Part shown: piece by piece, positions 1 through 7,771 of the stretch | How positions within the stretch are numbered: the stretch's first letter is position 1 | How the letters are laid out: each line of letters begins with the position of its first letter | NCBI GenBank assembly: GCA_002337925.1 | Contig: DDHB01000053.1 | Coordinates: 49,691-64,321 of the forward strand | Source of the DNA: Sporomusaceae bacterium UBA1887 | GTDB taxonomy: Bacteria; Bacillota; Negativicutes; Sporomusales; DSM-15969 | Direction of reading: 5' to 3' | DNA: 14,631 nt | Notes under the pieces: generated by a model | Told to the model about the DNA's origin: nothing | The model's database searches: none | Seen by the model: only the letters and a program-made list of their open reading frames with translations | Translations under genes and position numbers: made by a program

Positions 1-792
1 TGTGGCGGCTGCCAGTACTTGCGAGAGCTGCAGCACATCACTTTCCAATACAGGCTGATACGCCTCCGGATGACCTGGTTTCACCACCTCTGCCAGCATT
101 ACTTCATAATTTGCCAACACTTGTTCAAGTTCAAACCGAATCTTTTCCCGGATTAGAGCGGACCAGACAGTATCATCAATCGCAACCGGATTGCCTGTGG
201 TAAAAGCCATTGGCAATTGACCCAGCCAGTGCTCCGGCCAGGGATGGCTGCGGGCAAAACTATGCAGTTTCAGAATCAATCCGGCCAGAGCAGCATCATC
301 ACGCTCACCACCATAATGCTCAATCAGCCGGTAAAAGGCTTCATCACCCATCTCATAGCGTTCTCCAAACAGTCTGTCCAGCACATCGAACTCAAGCAGC
401 TCGATTTCTGCTGCGCCGGCCAGTCGAAAAGCCGGATCGAGATCAAGCTGATAAAAATATTGCCTGACGACTGACTGGCAAAAAGAATGGAGCGTTGATA
501 TGGATGATGCATTAATAAGCAGCAACTGCCGTTCAATGTGCTGGCGATTGCCACCGTTGTCGAGTGCAGCAGTTAACGCATTGCCTATCCGTGCCCGCAT
601 TTCTGCAGCAGCGGCCTTGGTGAAAGTAACAACAAGCAGCTGAGTAATATCAACAGGATTCAGCGGGTCTAATACCCGCTGAATAATCCGTTCTACCAGG
701 ACAGACGTTTTACCTGAACCGGCAGCTGCAGCTACCAGCAAATTTTGATTGCGGCTGTAAATAGCCTGATGTTGTTCCGGTGACCAGCTCAT
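1..792 (-). CDS. addA: AddA helicase-nuclease subunit, N-terminal part (runs off left edge)
   Basis: This is the N-terminal 264 residues of the AddA subunit of the AddAB double-strand-break resection helicase-nuclease; the frame is open to the window edge. The ATG at 792-790 overlaps the addB stop in an ATGA junction, the usual translational coupling of addB and addA. The protein begins MSWSPEQHQAI (Q-motif region), followed by Walker A AAAAGSGKTS with Lys28, and then LLVVTFTKAAAAEMRARI at about residues 47-64, which is superfamily 1 motif Ia. Next comes STLHSFCQSVVRQYF at about 97-111, typical of UvrD/AddA helicases. Family members are about 1200 residues long, so roughly 80% lies outside, including the C-terminal RecB-type nuclease domain. 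By family knowledge, AddA supplies the 3'-5' motor and one nuclease and works with AddB in recombinational repair in the cytoplasm. The identification is firm; the truncation is only the window boundary. Confidence 0.95.
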   Translation of the reverse strand, partial: MSWSPEQHQAIYSRNQNLLVAAAAGSGKTSVLVERIIQRVLDPLNPVDITQLLVVTFTKAAAAEMRARIGNALTAALDNGGNRQHIERQLLLINASSISTLHSFCQSVVRQYFYQLDLDPAFRLAGAAEIELLEFDVLDRLFGERYEMGDEAFYRLIEHYGGERDDAALAGLILKLHSFARSHPWPEHWLGQLPMAFTTGNPVAIDDTVWSALIREKIRFELEQVLANYEVMLAEVVKPGHPEAYQPVLESDVLQLSQVLAAAT

Positions 793-3700
793 AGCGTCTC
801 GCCTCCTTCTATTCCGGCTAAACGCGCCAATGCTTCTTCGTCTTCCATATCAGCAAGTACGCGAAATACATTATCCGGCAGCAAAGCATCAAATTGGCAT
901 ACCGGTTTATAATCACAATAACCGCAGGGCGTGCGTTCTTTCAATGTATAAGGCTCAATAGCAACATGACCGCTGATGATTTGCGCTGCAGTGTCCGCTA
1001 AAAGCTGATGTACATGTCCTAATAGCACGGAAAACTGCTCACCGGTTTTTAGTGTACTCCAGTTGTCAGTACGAAATTTTTCATTTTTAAGCCAGACCTT
1101 AATATACTGCGACCAACCGTCAATGCTGGTGTCCAGCAGTTTTACCACGGCCGGCTCAGCAAGTACCCAGCCCGGCATTTTAAGCTGACTGCCAATCGCC
1201 TTGGCAATCTCCTCCTCGCTCATCGGACGTTTCCCTGACACCTTTGGGTTTTTCAGGAAATAGTATAAGGCTCCTGCCGGTATCAAATCCCCTCCGCCTA
1301 ACAGCGGACCTGCCGTCTGGCAAGCTACCAGCAGATAGGTTAACAACTGCAGCTTTAAGCCGTAATAAACATCAGCCATTTTGATCCAGGCACCGCCTGA
1401 TTTGTAATCAATAACCAGGATATACGTCTGCCCGTCATGCTGCGCCTGATCGAGCCGGTCAATCTGACCAGCTAGTTCTACAGTCGTGCCATCATCCAGT
1501 TTAAAAGTAAGTGGCGGCCAATCAGTGCCTGTACGGCCGAAAGACTGCTCAAACACCGCCGGTTTAAATGCACTGGCACCATCGAAGTTGATAAGCTGTC
1601 CCACTGAACGTTCTACCGTCCGGTCAAGGCGGGATTTGATATGCTGGTATTGGCGCGAGCTAAGTAAAATTTCATTTTGCAGTTTTGGTGCCAATTGTTC
1701 CGTAATTTCCCTGCACCGCTTTGCCGCTTCGCCGGGAGATATATCCTGCCAGCGGCGGCCATCGGCAGCCAGGCTGTCGCCAAAAGCTTTTAAAACGGCA
1801 TGTAAGAACTGTCCAAAATCCGGTGCCGCCAATTTAAAAACAGCTCGTGGTTTGAGGGCTAGACCATACTGGGAAAAGTATTGAAAAGGACAGGCGCGAT
1901 AGCCTTCGAAGCGGGTAACACTGCCTCTAAGCTTACCCTGCTTGCAGTATAACCGGCGGGCCACATCCCCAGGCAAGGCCGACGTCTGGTTACGGTGGAA
2001 TAGTCCGTCAATTGCCTGTCGCATAGCCTCATGAACTGCCGGATTACCCTGCGCCCAATTATACACCTGCCACCATACAGGACTTGGCTGTCCTCCGGTT
2101 AATGCAGCCTTCAGACCTCCAGCCAGAGCTGACAAACTGCGTCGGGGATGAACGATGTATTCCCTTTCTGCACCCTCTGCCAGCTCTACCGGCAGAGTAC
2201 GCCAGCTGCCAATAGCCTTCAGCCTCTTCAATCTGCCAATAATCGGGGAGGGAGAGAGAGCTTTGCCATCCTCATCTGCTAACGGATAACTCAGCCACAA
2301 AAACTGTTTGGCTCTTGTCAGTGCCAAATAAACAATAAATTGTTCATGAAAAGCATCCGGCATAGAGCCGGGTGCCAGTTCAACACCACAATTAGCCAGA
2401 AATTCACGTTCACCATCACTCAGCAAGCCCTCTTCTCTGCCTCGCTGGGGCAATGCACCATCATTGACACCAGGAACAAAAACCGCCTTCGCCTCCAAAG
2501 TCCGGCTTCTTTCCAATGTTGATATTGTCACATAATCAAGGCCTGGCGGGATTAAATTAAGTGCAAGACCCTCAAGACCTTCACCGGCAATCTGGGCATA
2601 CTCCAGAAGCGTAATAGTCTCTTCACCACAGGTTTCAACCAGTTGATCCAGGAGATTGACCACACTTTCCCACAACTGCCGGTGCTCGCGGCCTTGGTCC
2701 AGATCCTTAGCTTCCTCAGCTTTCACTGCCCATCGTTCCAGTTTTTCCGGCACACCCAGTGTCACTAGCAATTGGTAAACAGCAGTAGTATAGTCCGCTA
2801 CTGTCACCGCTGCTTTTAACTGCTCCTGAAATTGCAGTAACGGTGTAGTAACCGCGGCGCGAACGGAATTTACATCATCCAAATGCTGTTGCTGAACGTC
2901 GCTCACATCGCTGTCTTCATCCAATGATAAGCGCCGGACAAACGTCCACGGCTTATCATCCGTCCAGCGGCTGCCTTTGAGGCCAAACTCCAGGCAATAG
3001 TTCTCCAGAATATCAATATCGCCTCGTTTTAGCGGAAATAAATCAGTTTTCAAGCAGCGAAATAACGGATCATACTGCCAGTTATCTACAATCACTTCTA
3101 AGGCTGAACGAATCAGCTCTGCCAGTGGGTGATGCACGGCAGGACGACGGCGGTCACTAAAGTACGGAATATCGTAATCAGTCAGCACCATTTCAAGAAT
3201 TTCGCTGTAGCTTGCGCTGTCGCGTACCAAGACAGCAATATCACGCCAGCGGTATTGTTCATCCCGGCAGAGGCGAATTATTTCCCTGGCAATCCCTTCC
3301 GCTTCTACACGCCGGTTAGCCGCTTCAGCAACAAGCAGAGCGGTTGTATCGCCCTGCCATTCGGCAGCTTTGGGTGCAGCAAACTGCTCTTCCAGAAAAC
3401 CTAAAACTGGAGCAGCAGCAAACCGCTTCCCCGGTTTTAATTGCTGTTCCGTCCTCGTTAAACCATGACTGGCACCAAGCTTCACTAACTCTTTATAAGT
3501 ATGATATTGCCGGTGAAACAAAGCAGTATCACTTTGATGTTCTGCCGAATGGGGATCAGCGAGACATAAACTGATCGTAATATCACCAGCTGTGCTCATT
3601 AAAGCGGACAATACCTGATATTCTTGCGGCGTAAACCAGTGGAATCCGTCAATCCAGATACGGCTTCCCCGAATTAACTCGGCCGTGGGAATAGTGTCTG

Positions 3701-4253
3701 CTAATAATGTCAGCGTATCTTCCGGGTCTGTATACCGCCCCTCCAAAAAATCTTCAAATCGTTGATATAATAATGCTAAATCATGAACCTTAGCAGCAAG
3801 CGGAGATTCTCCCAGCGTATTCTCCATTTCAACCAGGCGCTGGGGTGCAATACAAAACGTTTTAAATTCCCAAATAGCACTGGCCAGCGTTTCAGCAAAC
3901 GTACGCTGCTTCGCTGCCCGGCCCAATATCTTAAGGTCCTCCTGGTGTTTGACGAGCAGCCGCCTGAGCACCAGGCGCTTGCCTAAGTCAGTAATCCGCG
4001 GTCTGGCACCCCCACCGTTCTCCAACAATACTTTATGAGCCAAACGGCGAAAACCAAGGACATGCGCACGGGAAAAACCACCATTTTTTGATCGCGCTGC
4101 CAGCAGCCTCTCTGCCTGAAAAGTTGCCTGCTCAGGCACCAGTAAGATCATTGGTGCCCCCTCAGGTGCAGCATTAAGTTCATCTATAATACTATCAAAG
4201 CAAAGGCTGGTTTTGCCTGATCCTACTCTGCCCAAAATAAGATTAAGAGCCAC
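789..4253 (-). CDS. addB: AddB helicase-nuclease subunit (Fe-S)
   Basis: AddB is the partner of AddA in Chi-regulated processing of double-strand breaks. I start it at GTG 4253-4251 (1154 aa). GGAGGG lies 7 nt upstream, the protein then opens directly with the Walker A strand LNLILGRVGSGKTS (Lys14), and the length matches the family. The longer in-frame start at 4349 would put the first codons inside a hairpin terminator. The C-terminal RecB-like nuclease motif is VIDYKSGG, with Asp949 and Lys951. Four cysteines fit the AddB iron-sulfur staple: Cys788 (in ACPFQYF) and Cys1110, Cys1113 and Cys1119 (C-x2-C-x5-C in CGYCDYKPVC). This is the same arrangement as in Bacillus AddB, so the nuclease domain looks intact. 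The N-terminal half is helicase-like; in this family it is thought to recognise Chi rather than act as the motor. It overlaps addA by 4 nt. No convincing promoter is visible in the short gap upstream. Confidence 0.96.
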   Translation of the reverse strand: MALNLILGRVGSGKTSLCFDSIIDELNAAPEGAPMILLVPEQATFQAERLLAARSKNGGFSRAHVLGFRRLAHKVLLENGGGARPRITDLGKRLVLRRLLVKHQEDLKILGRAAKQRTFAETLASAIWEFKTFCIAPQRLVEMENTLGESPLAAKVHDLALLYQRFEDFLEGRYTDPEDTLTLLADTIPTAELIRGSRIWIDGFHWFTPQEYQVLSALMSTAGDITISLCLADPHSAEHQSDTALFHRQYHTYKELVKLGASHGLTRTEQQLKPGKRFAAAPVLGFLEEQFAAPKAAEWQGDTTALLVAEAANRRVEAEGIAREIIRLCRDEQYRWRDIAVLVRDSASYSEILEMVLTDYDIPYFSDRRRPAVHHPLAELIRSALEVIVDNWQYDPLFRCLKTDLFPLKRGDIDILENYCLEFGLKGSRWTDDKPWTFVRRLSLDEDSDVSDVQQQHLDDVNSVRAAVTTPLLQFQEQLKAAVTVADYTTAVYQLLVTLGVPEKLERWAVKAEEAKDLDQGREHRQLWESVVNLLDQLVETCGEETITLLEYAQIAGEGLEGLALNLIPPGLDYVTISTLERSRTLEAKAVFVPGVNDGALPQRGREEGLLSDGEREFLANCGVELAPGSMPDAFHEQFIVYLALTRAKQFLWLSYPLADEDGKALSPSPIIGRLKRLKAIGSWRTLPVELAEGAEREYIVHPRRSLSALAGGLKAALTGGQPSPVWWQVYNWAQGNPAVHEAMRQAIDGLFHRNQTSALPGDVARRLYCKQGKLRGSVTRFEGYRACPFQYFSQYGLALKPRAVFKLAAPDFGQFLHAVLKAFGDSLAADGRRWQDISPGEAAKRCREITEQLAPKLQNEILLSSRQYQHIKSRLDRTVERSVGQLINFDGASAFKPAVFEQSFGRTGTDWPPLTFKLDDGTTVELAGQIDRLDQAQHDGQTYILVIDYKSGGAWIKMADVYYGLKLQLLTYLLVACQTAGPLLGGGDLIPAGALYYFLKNPKVSGKRPMSEEEIAKAIGSQLKMPGWVLAEPAVVKLLDTSIDGWSQYIKVWLKNEKFRTDNWSTLKTGEQFSVLLGHVHQLLADTAAQIISGHVAIEPYTLKERTPCGYCDYKPVCQFDALLPDNVFRVLADMEDEEALARLAGIEGGETL

Positions 4254-4328
4254 AAGGAAACCCTCCTGACAATAAACGTGTTCCCTGTTATATTTGACCC
4301 CGAACATACATTTTCCTCTCCCATCGCG

Positions 4329-4379
4329 AAAAAGGGACGTTCTTGCCACACACCGTGTACTGGCAAAAACGTCCCTTTT
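4329..4379 (-). terminator. Hairpin terminator of the ECF transporter operon
   Basis: Long inverted repeat: the arms at 4329-4348 and 4361-4379 pair AAAAGGGACGTT-TTGCCA with TGGCAA-AACGTCCCTTTT around a 12-nt loop, with one mismatch. Read on the minus strand, the stem ends in CCC followed by a short T run. It lies 27 nt beyond the ecfT stop and upstream of the addB start, so it should end the ECF transcript before addBA. The T tract on the other strand is similar, but no plus-strand gene ends here. Confidence 0.8.
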
Positions 4380-4405
4380 ATTAAATCACTTGTATTATAT
4401 TGTTG

Positions 4406-5074
4406 TTAACGGATGATTACCAAACCGGCTGTCAGTGCCGCCATTCCCACAAGCAAAGCATAATCCCGGCTGCCCAGCGCTACATTAGCAGTAAAGCTGC
4501 GGCCAGTACCACCAAAGCCCCTAAGCGCAAGACTCATTGCCATTGTTTCCGAACGGCTGACCGCTCTGAGTACCAGCGGCTCAACAATAGCCAGATACGA
4601 AGTAATCCGGCGGAAAATGCCGCCTTTTGCGGAATAACCTCGGCAAGCTTGAGCTTCCTGTACAGCACGGCTTTCGGCAATAAAATCCGGAACGAAACGC
4701 AGTGCCGCAGTAAACATGAAGGCATATTCATAAGGAACCCGGCATTGGCTGACAAGGGCTGCCGTCAAGTCCTGCATGCGGGTCGTCGCCAGCAGCAGCA
4801 GAAAAACTTCCGTCATTGAAATCATACGCAGCCCGGTAACCAGGGATAGCTCCAGTCCGCTGCCCAAAAGATACTGCAGACCTGCCAGCAACACTGCAAA
4901 TACGGTTAATGCAGTCAGAGCCTTCGCAGTCTTGCTAAAAGCTCCAGCCATAACAATCAGCGCCAGCTGCCCAAATACTAGCACGAGCAAGCCGGGAACG
5001 GTGTAAAGCAGCAATGACCAAACAGAAACCGCCAGCGTTAGAATCAATTTTGTTAATGGAGCAGTCTTGTTCAT
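4406..5074 (-). CDS. ecfT: ECF transporter transmembrane component EcfT
   Basis: EcfT is the integral-membrane coupling subunit of an energy-coupling-factor importer; it links the two ATPases to the substrate-binding S component. The 222-aa product is rich in hydrophobic helices: the N-terminal LILTLAVSVWSLLLYTVPGL, then ALIVMAGAF, then LTALTVFAVLLAGLQYL, and a final helix near LLVGMAALTAGLVII. It carries the two short arginine motifs typical of EcfT coupling helices, ACRGYSAKGG at about 143-152 and LRGFGG at about 184-189. It is shorter than many EcfT proteins (about 260 aa). Its ATG (5074-5072) shares one base with the TAA of the upstream ATPase (TAATG), and GGAGG sits 9 nt upstream inside that gene. 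It is the last gene of the tryptophan-type ECF operon and is followed by a terminator. Confidence 0.9.
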   Translation of the reverse strand: MNKTAPLTKLILTLAVSVWSLLLYTVPGLLVLVFGQLALIVMAGAFSKTAKALTALTVFAVLLAGLQYLLGSGLELSLVTGLRMISMTEVFLLLLATTRMQDLTAALVSQCRVPYEYAFMFTAALRFVPDFIAESRAVQEAQACRGYSAKGGIFRRITSYLAIVEPLVLRAVSRSETMAMSLALRGFGGTGRSFTANVALGSRDYALLVGMAALTAGLVIIR

Positions 5075-5889
5075 TAACGGTCACCTCCCAGCTTGGCTTC
5101 AAGCATTTGGCATAACTCATCAATCGACATTACCGCTTCTTCATTGGGAAAGACGTCCTGCCCAATTGCAACTGCTGCGGGATAACTTAAACTCCATTCA
5201 GCAATCGGGTACTTACCGTTAAATAACTGCCGTGGAGTACCATCAAAGACCTTCTCCCCTTCAGCCATTACAATTACCCGCTGAGGATAGCGGGCGATAA
5301 TCTCCATATCATGTGTAACCAGAATAATAGCCACACCTTGTGCATTTAGCTGCATCAACAATTCCAGAAGCTTCTGCCGTTCACAGCTGTCCTGACCGCT
5401 GGTAGGTTCATCAAGAATCAGCAGTTTAGGCTGCATGGCCAGTGCTGAGGCAATCGTCAGCCGCTGTTTTTGCCCTTTAGATAAAGTAGGCGGATAAGCG
5501 TTAGCAAGTTCTGTCAGGCCGGTTAGCTCCAGCGCCTGGTCTACTGCCTTTTTGATCTCAGCAGGAGAAAAGCCTAATTGCTCCGGTCCAAAAGCAGCCT
5601 CATGGGCCACTGAATCCCGGAAAATCTGTCTGTCCGGATTCTGAAAAACATAACCGATATGTCGCGCCATATCAGCCGGAGAGTTAGCTCCAGCGTCTTG
5701 ACCGTTAAGCAGTACATTGCCGGAGCTCGGCTTTTTTAGTGCTGTCAGCAGACGGGTAACCGTAGTTTTGCCGCTGCCGTTCCTGCCGGCAATAGCAATG
5801 AATTCACCGGCTTCAATATTGATACTGACATCTTTAAGCACAGGCTGATTTTTGTTATAGCCAAAGGTGATATTTTGCAGTTCAAGCAC
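5074..5889 (-). CDS. ecfA: ECF transporter ATPase (second, EcfA)
   Basis: One of two ABC-type ATPases that power the ECF importer, acting at the cytoplasmic face with EcfT. I prefer GTG 5889-5887 (271 aa) over the upstream in-frame ATG at 5949. GGGAG lies 9 nt before the GTG, and the protein then starts with the usual LELQNITFGY. Landmarks are Walker A GRNGSGKTT (Lys41), Q-loop VFQNPD (Gln83), signature LSKGQ (136-140), Walker B LLILDEPT (Glu161), a D-loop reading SGQD and switch His193 in VTHD. All catalytic residues are present. The LSKGQ signature and SGQD D-loop deviate slightly from the consensus LSGGQ and SALD/SGLD of its partner, consistent with the asymmetric pair normal in ECF modules. 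It overlaps the preceding ATPase gene by 8 nt, and its stop overlaps the ecfT start. Confidence 0.93.
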   Translation of the reverse strand: MLELQNITFGYNKNQPVLKDVSINIEAGEFIAIAGRNGSGKTTVTRLLTALKKPSSGNVLLNGQDAGANSPADMARHIGYVFQNPDRQIFRDSVAHEAAFGPEQLGFSPAEIKKAVDQALELTGLTELANAYPPTLSKGQKQRLTIASALAMQPKLLILDEPTSGQDSCERQKLLELLMQLNAQGVAIILVTHDMEIIARYPQRVIVMAEGEKVFDGTPRQLFNGKYPIAEWSLSYPAAVAIGQDVFPNEEAVMSIDELCQMLEAKLGGDR

Positions 5890-6754
5890 TTCTGGCCACT
5901 CCCTTCTTTTCAGAAGCCAATAATGTATTAATTTCAGCAGCAGCCTCAACCGGAGAAGTCCATTCGCCTAAGTTAATTTTTGCAGCTTTTTCTAAGGAAA
6001 ACTTTAATCTCCATAATGCCGGTACAGCCTCGGCATATAGCTGACAGTCAACCATAGCAGTCAAAGTCTGAGCAACTGTTCCAGCCAAGGCAATTTTTCC
6101 ATTCTCCATTACTATAAGCTGCGTGGCATAGGGCAGAATATTGGTTAGCTGATGTTCAACAACAACGATTGTCTTTCCATGATTTTTGTTCAGGTCCCCT
6201 AACAGCCGGTATAATTCCAGGGTTCCCTCCGGGTCAAGGGCTGAAGCCGGTTCATCCAGAACAAGAATGTCCGGTTCAGTTACTAATATGCTGGCAACAG
6301 CCAGACGCTGCCGCTGCCCGCCCGAAAGTCCCGCTACTTCCTGCTCTTCCTTGCCAGATAGACCTACCAGCGCCAGGGCCTGCCTCACCCGTTCAGTAAT
6401 TTCATGGCGAAGTACTCCGCGATTCTCCAATCCAAAAGCCACTTCCTCCGCTACTGTCAAGGCTACCAGCTGACTCTCATAATCGGCCAGCACCGTTCCA
6501 ACCTTGCGAGCTAAGTCCGCCATATTGATTTCTGTGGTCTTTAAACCGCCCACCATAACACTTCCGGCCATGCGTCCGCCAAAAAACTGCGGTACGGCTC
6601 CGGCAGCCGCCAGACAAAGAGTAGTCTTCCCAGCACCCTCAGGGCCGGTGACAACCGTAAACGATCCATAGGGGATCTCCAGCTCAATACTATTTAATAC
6701 CGGTTCACCAGTAGAATAAGCATAAGAAAAATGTTCAAATACTATTGCTGTCAT
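5882..6754 (-). CDS. ECF transporter ATPase (first, EcfA')
   Basis: Second ABC ATPase of the same ECF importer (290 aa). Motifs in order: Walker A GPEGAGKTT (Lys43), Q-loop around Gln95 in ADYESQ, signature LSGGQRQR (143-150), Walker B ILVLDEPA (Glu168), D-loop SALD and switch His201 in VVEHQ. The C-terminal tail of about 80 residues after the nucleotide-binding core resembles the accessory region of paired EcfA proteins. The ATG (6754-6752) overlaps the S-component stop in ATGA, with GAGG 8 nt upstream. The two ATPases are encoded side by side and probably form a heterodimer, as is general for ECF modules. Which is EcfA1 and which EcfA2 cannot be settled by eye. Confidence 0.92.
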   Translation of the reverse strand: MTAIVFEHFSYAYSTGEPVLNSIELEIPYGSFTVVTGPEGAGKTTLCLAAAGAVPQFFGGRMAGSVMVGGLKTTEINMADLARKVGTVLADYESQLVALTVAEEVAFGLENRGVLRHEITERVRQALALVGLSGKEEQEVAGLSGGQRQRLAVASILVTEPDILVLDEPASALDPEGTLELYRLLGDLNKNHGKTIVVVEHQLTNILPYATQLIVMENGKIALAGTVAQTLTAMVDCQLYAEAVPALWRLKFSLEKAAKINLGEWTSPVEAAAEINTLLASEKKGVARSA

Positions 6755-7320
6755 TCCTTATTACCTCGAGAATGAAATAATTTTTGTGCGGGAAAATAAA
6801 GAAGCTGGGTAAGGACCATATTCACTACCGCTACGACAAAAACCACCGGCAGCATTGCGTAAAGAAAAACTGACATAGGGAGAGACAATACCAGTTTCAT
6901 AACAGTAATAAAGGTAAGTCCACTGGCTACGGTGCTGATGAGCGTGGCAACTGCCGGACGCAGGTTATAGCCGCCTAATGTCATATTAACAGCCGCATGA
7001 GTAACGAGAGCGCATACAAGAGCTCCTACCGGTTCGCTTAACAAATTACCATAAGGAAAAGCCGATTTGGATAGTGGAATTTGTACTGCCCCGGCAACCA
7101 AGCCAATGCCTGCTGCCTGCCCAAATGTGGGTCTTGTCAAATTAATGGCAATGCAGTACATGGCAATCATCCAATTGGGTGTTATCCCGCCAACGCTAGG
7201 TGTCACTAATTTCAAAATCGCCCCAATGGCCAGCAGCAGAGTGGTAACAGTTACCCAGCGGTAATTACCTCCCTGAGCTTGCGTATATGTTACTAGTTGT
7301 TCTTGCTGTTTGTTTTCCAT
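6751..7320 (-). CDS. trpP: TrpP-like ECF substrate-binding S component (probable tryptophan)
   Basis: This 189-aa membrane protein has about six hydrophobic segments and sits first in an ECF operon, which makes it the substrate-capturing S component. From memory its pattern follows Bacillus TrpP: an N-terminal helix ending in PSVGGITPNWMIAM (TrpP has a similar GGMKPDMM), then a glycine-rich helix, a loop with a conserved aromatic-Pro element and a Glu/Asp-x-Pro-Val-x-A helix start (here SEPVGALVCAL). The gene lies directly downstream of a T-box leader whose specifier is UGG, so its expression should rise when tRNA-Trp is uncharged. Family resemblance and regulation agree on tryptophan, or a close precursor, as substrate. 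The ATG at 7320 is preceded by AAGGAGGAG. The gene overlaps the first ATPase gene by 4 nt. The symbol is by resemblance, not by a database match. Confidence 0.82.
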   Translation of the reverse strand: MENKQQEQLVTYTQAQGGNYRWVTVTTLLLAIGAILKLVTPSVGGITPNWMIAMYCIAINLTRPTFGQAAGIGLVAGAVQIPLSKSAFPYGNLLSEPVGALVCALVTHAAVNMTLGGYNLRPAVATLISTVASGLTFITVMKLVLSLPMSVFLYAMLPVVFVVAVVNMVLTQLLYFPAQKLFHSRGNKE

Positions 7321-7352
7321 GATCGTACTCCTCCTTATCGTTTTTTAAAAAC

Positions 7353-7402
7353 AAAAAACCCTCGTTCCTACACTAGTAATAAACTAGTAGTAGGGACGAG
7401 GG
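7353..7402 (-). terminator. T-box regulated intrinsic terminator
   Basis: On the minus strand CCCTCGTCCCTACTACTAGT pairs with ACTAGTGTAGGAACGAGGG (one mismatch and one bulged T), followed by TTTTTTGTTTTT. The 5' arm contains CGTCCCT, which is also the 3' half of the antiterminator, so the two structures are mutually exclusive as in all transcription-terminating T-boxes. It lies just upstream of the ribosome site of the S-component gene. Confidence 0.93.
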
Positions 7403-7672
7403 GTTAACCCGCGGTGCCACCCTGCTTGGCTGCTAACGTATAGCAACCCTGCTCAGTCAAAGTACGGGAAATAACATTCCGATACCCGCTTCGATGATAA
7501 CGGCAGAAGAATGCCGGCGGAGCCTACCCCGTAAAACGGATCGGACCGCATCTCCCAGGCCCATTCGACATGCCGAGTCTGTGCCAAACTTCCACTGTCA
7601 TTGGCTCGCTGAAACGCTCCTGCTATGTGTACTCTTCCTGGTCATTGATAGTACTGTTATGCATTTATCTAT
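7353..7672 (-). promoter_or_regulatory. T-box riboswitch, tRNA-Trp responsive
   Basis: Untranslated leader of about 320 nt ahead of the ECF operon. On the minus strand, Stem I starts near ACCAGGAAGAGTAC (containing the conserved AGTA element) and closes with GCCTGGGAG. On its 3' side GAA-TGG-GCC places the specifier codon UGG (Trp) at 7563-7561. The T-box core AGGGTGGCACCGCGG is at 7423-7409 and the matching CGTCCCT at 7398-7392, so both antiterminator halves are canonical. The bulge UGGC pairs with a GCCA acceptor end, and tRNA-Trp has G as its discriminator base, which independently supports the Trp assignment. A further hairpin, GGTTGCTA/TAGCAGCC, lies just before the T-box core. With uncharged tRNA-Trp the antiterminator should form and allow transcription; otherwise the terminator at 7353-7402 forms. 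The 5' end is inferred from the promoter. Confidence 0.95.
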
Positions 7673-7679
7673 TGCTCTG

Positions 7680-7709
7680 ACTATAGCAGAAAAGACAAAG
7701 ATCTGTCAA
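7680..7709 (-). promoter_or_regulatory. Vegetative promoter of the T-box/ECF operon
   Basis: On the minus strand a perfect -35 TTGACA (7709-7704) is followed by an 18-nt spacer and a -10 TATAGT (7685-7680). Transcription should begin near 7673, just before Stem I of the T-box. The strong consensus suggests constitutive initiation, with control left to the riboswitch. Confidence 0.85.
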
Positions 7710-7723
7710 TAAGAAAATAAAAA

Positions 7724-7732
7724 TGATAGAAT
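7724..7732 (+). promoter_or_regulatory. Possible extended -10 promoter of the zinc-knuckle gene
   Basis: TGATAGAAT matches the extended -10 form TGnTATAAT with one change, and lies about 40 nt upstream of the ATG at 7772. The stretch 17 nt upstream (7704-7709) is a poor -35 in this orientation because it is the complement of the divergent TTGACA. The two promoters would be back to back within about 50 nt. Confidence 0.45.
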
Positions 7733-7771
7733 ATGCTCTCCTGGCCAAACTATTATACGGAGGTGTTTACC

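Noticed and set aside
1486..1884. Plus-strand open frame of 132 codons opposite addB, and other antisense frames across the window
   Set aside because: Shadows of real genes: no ribosome sites, low-complexity or implausible composition, and fully contained in well-supported coding sequence on the other strand.
4254..4349. Extra 32 codons at the AddB N-terminus from the in-frame ATG at 4349
   Set aside because: They overlap the terminator hairpin, lack a ribosome site and precede the normal AddB beginning; GTG 4253 has a good GGAGGG.
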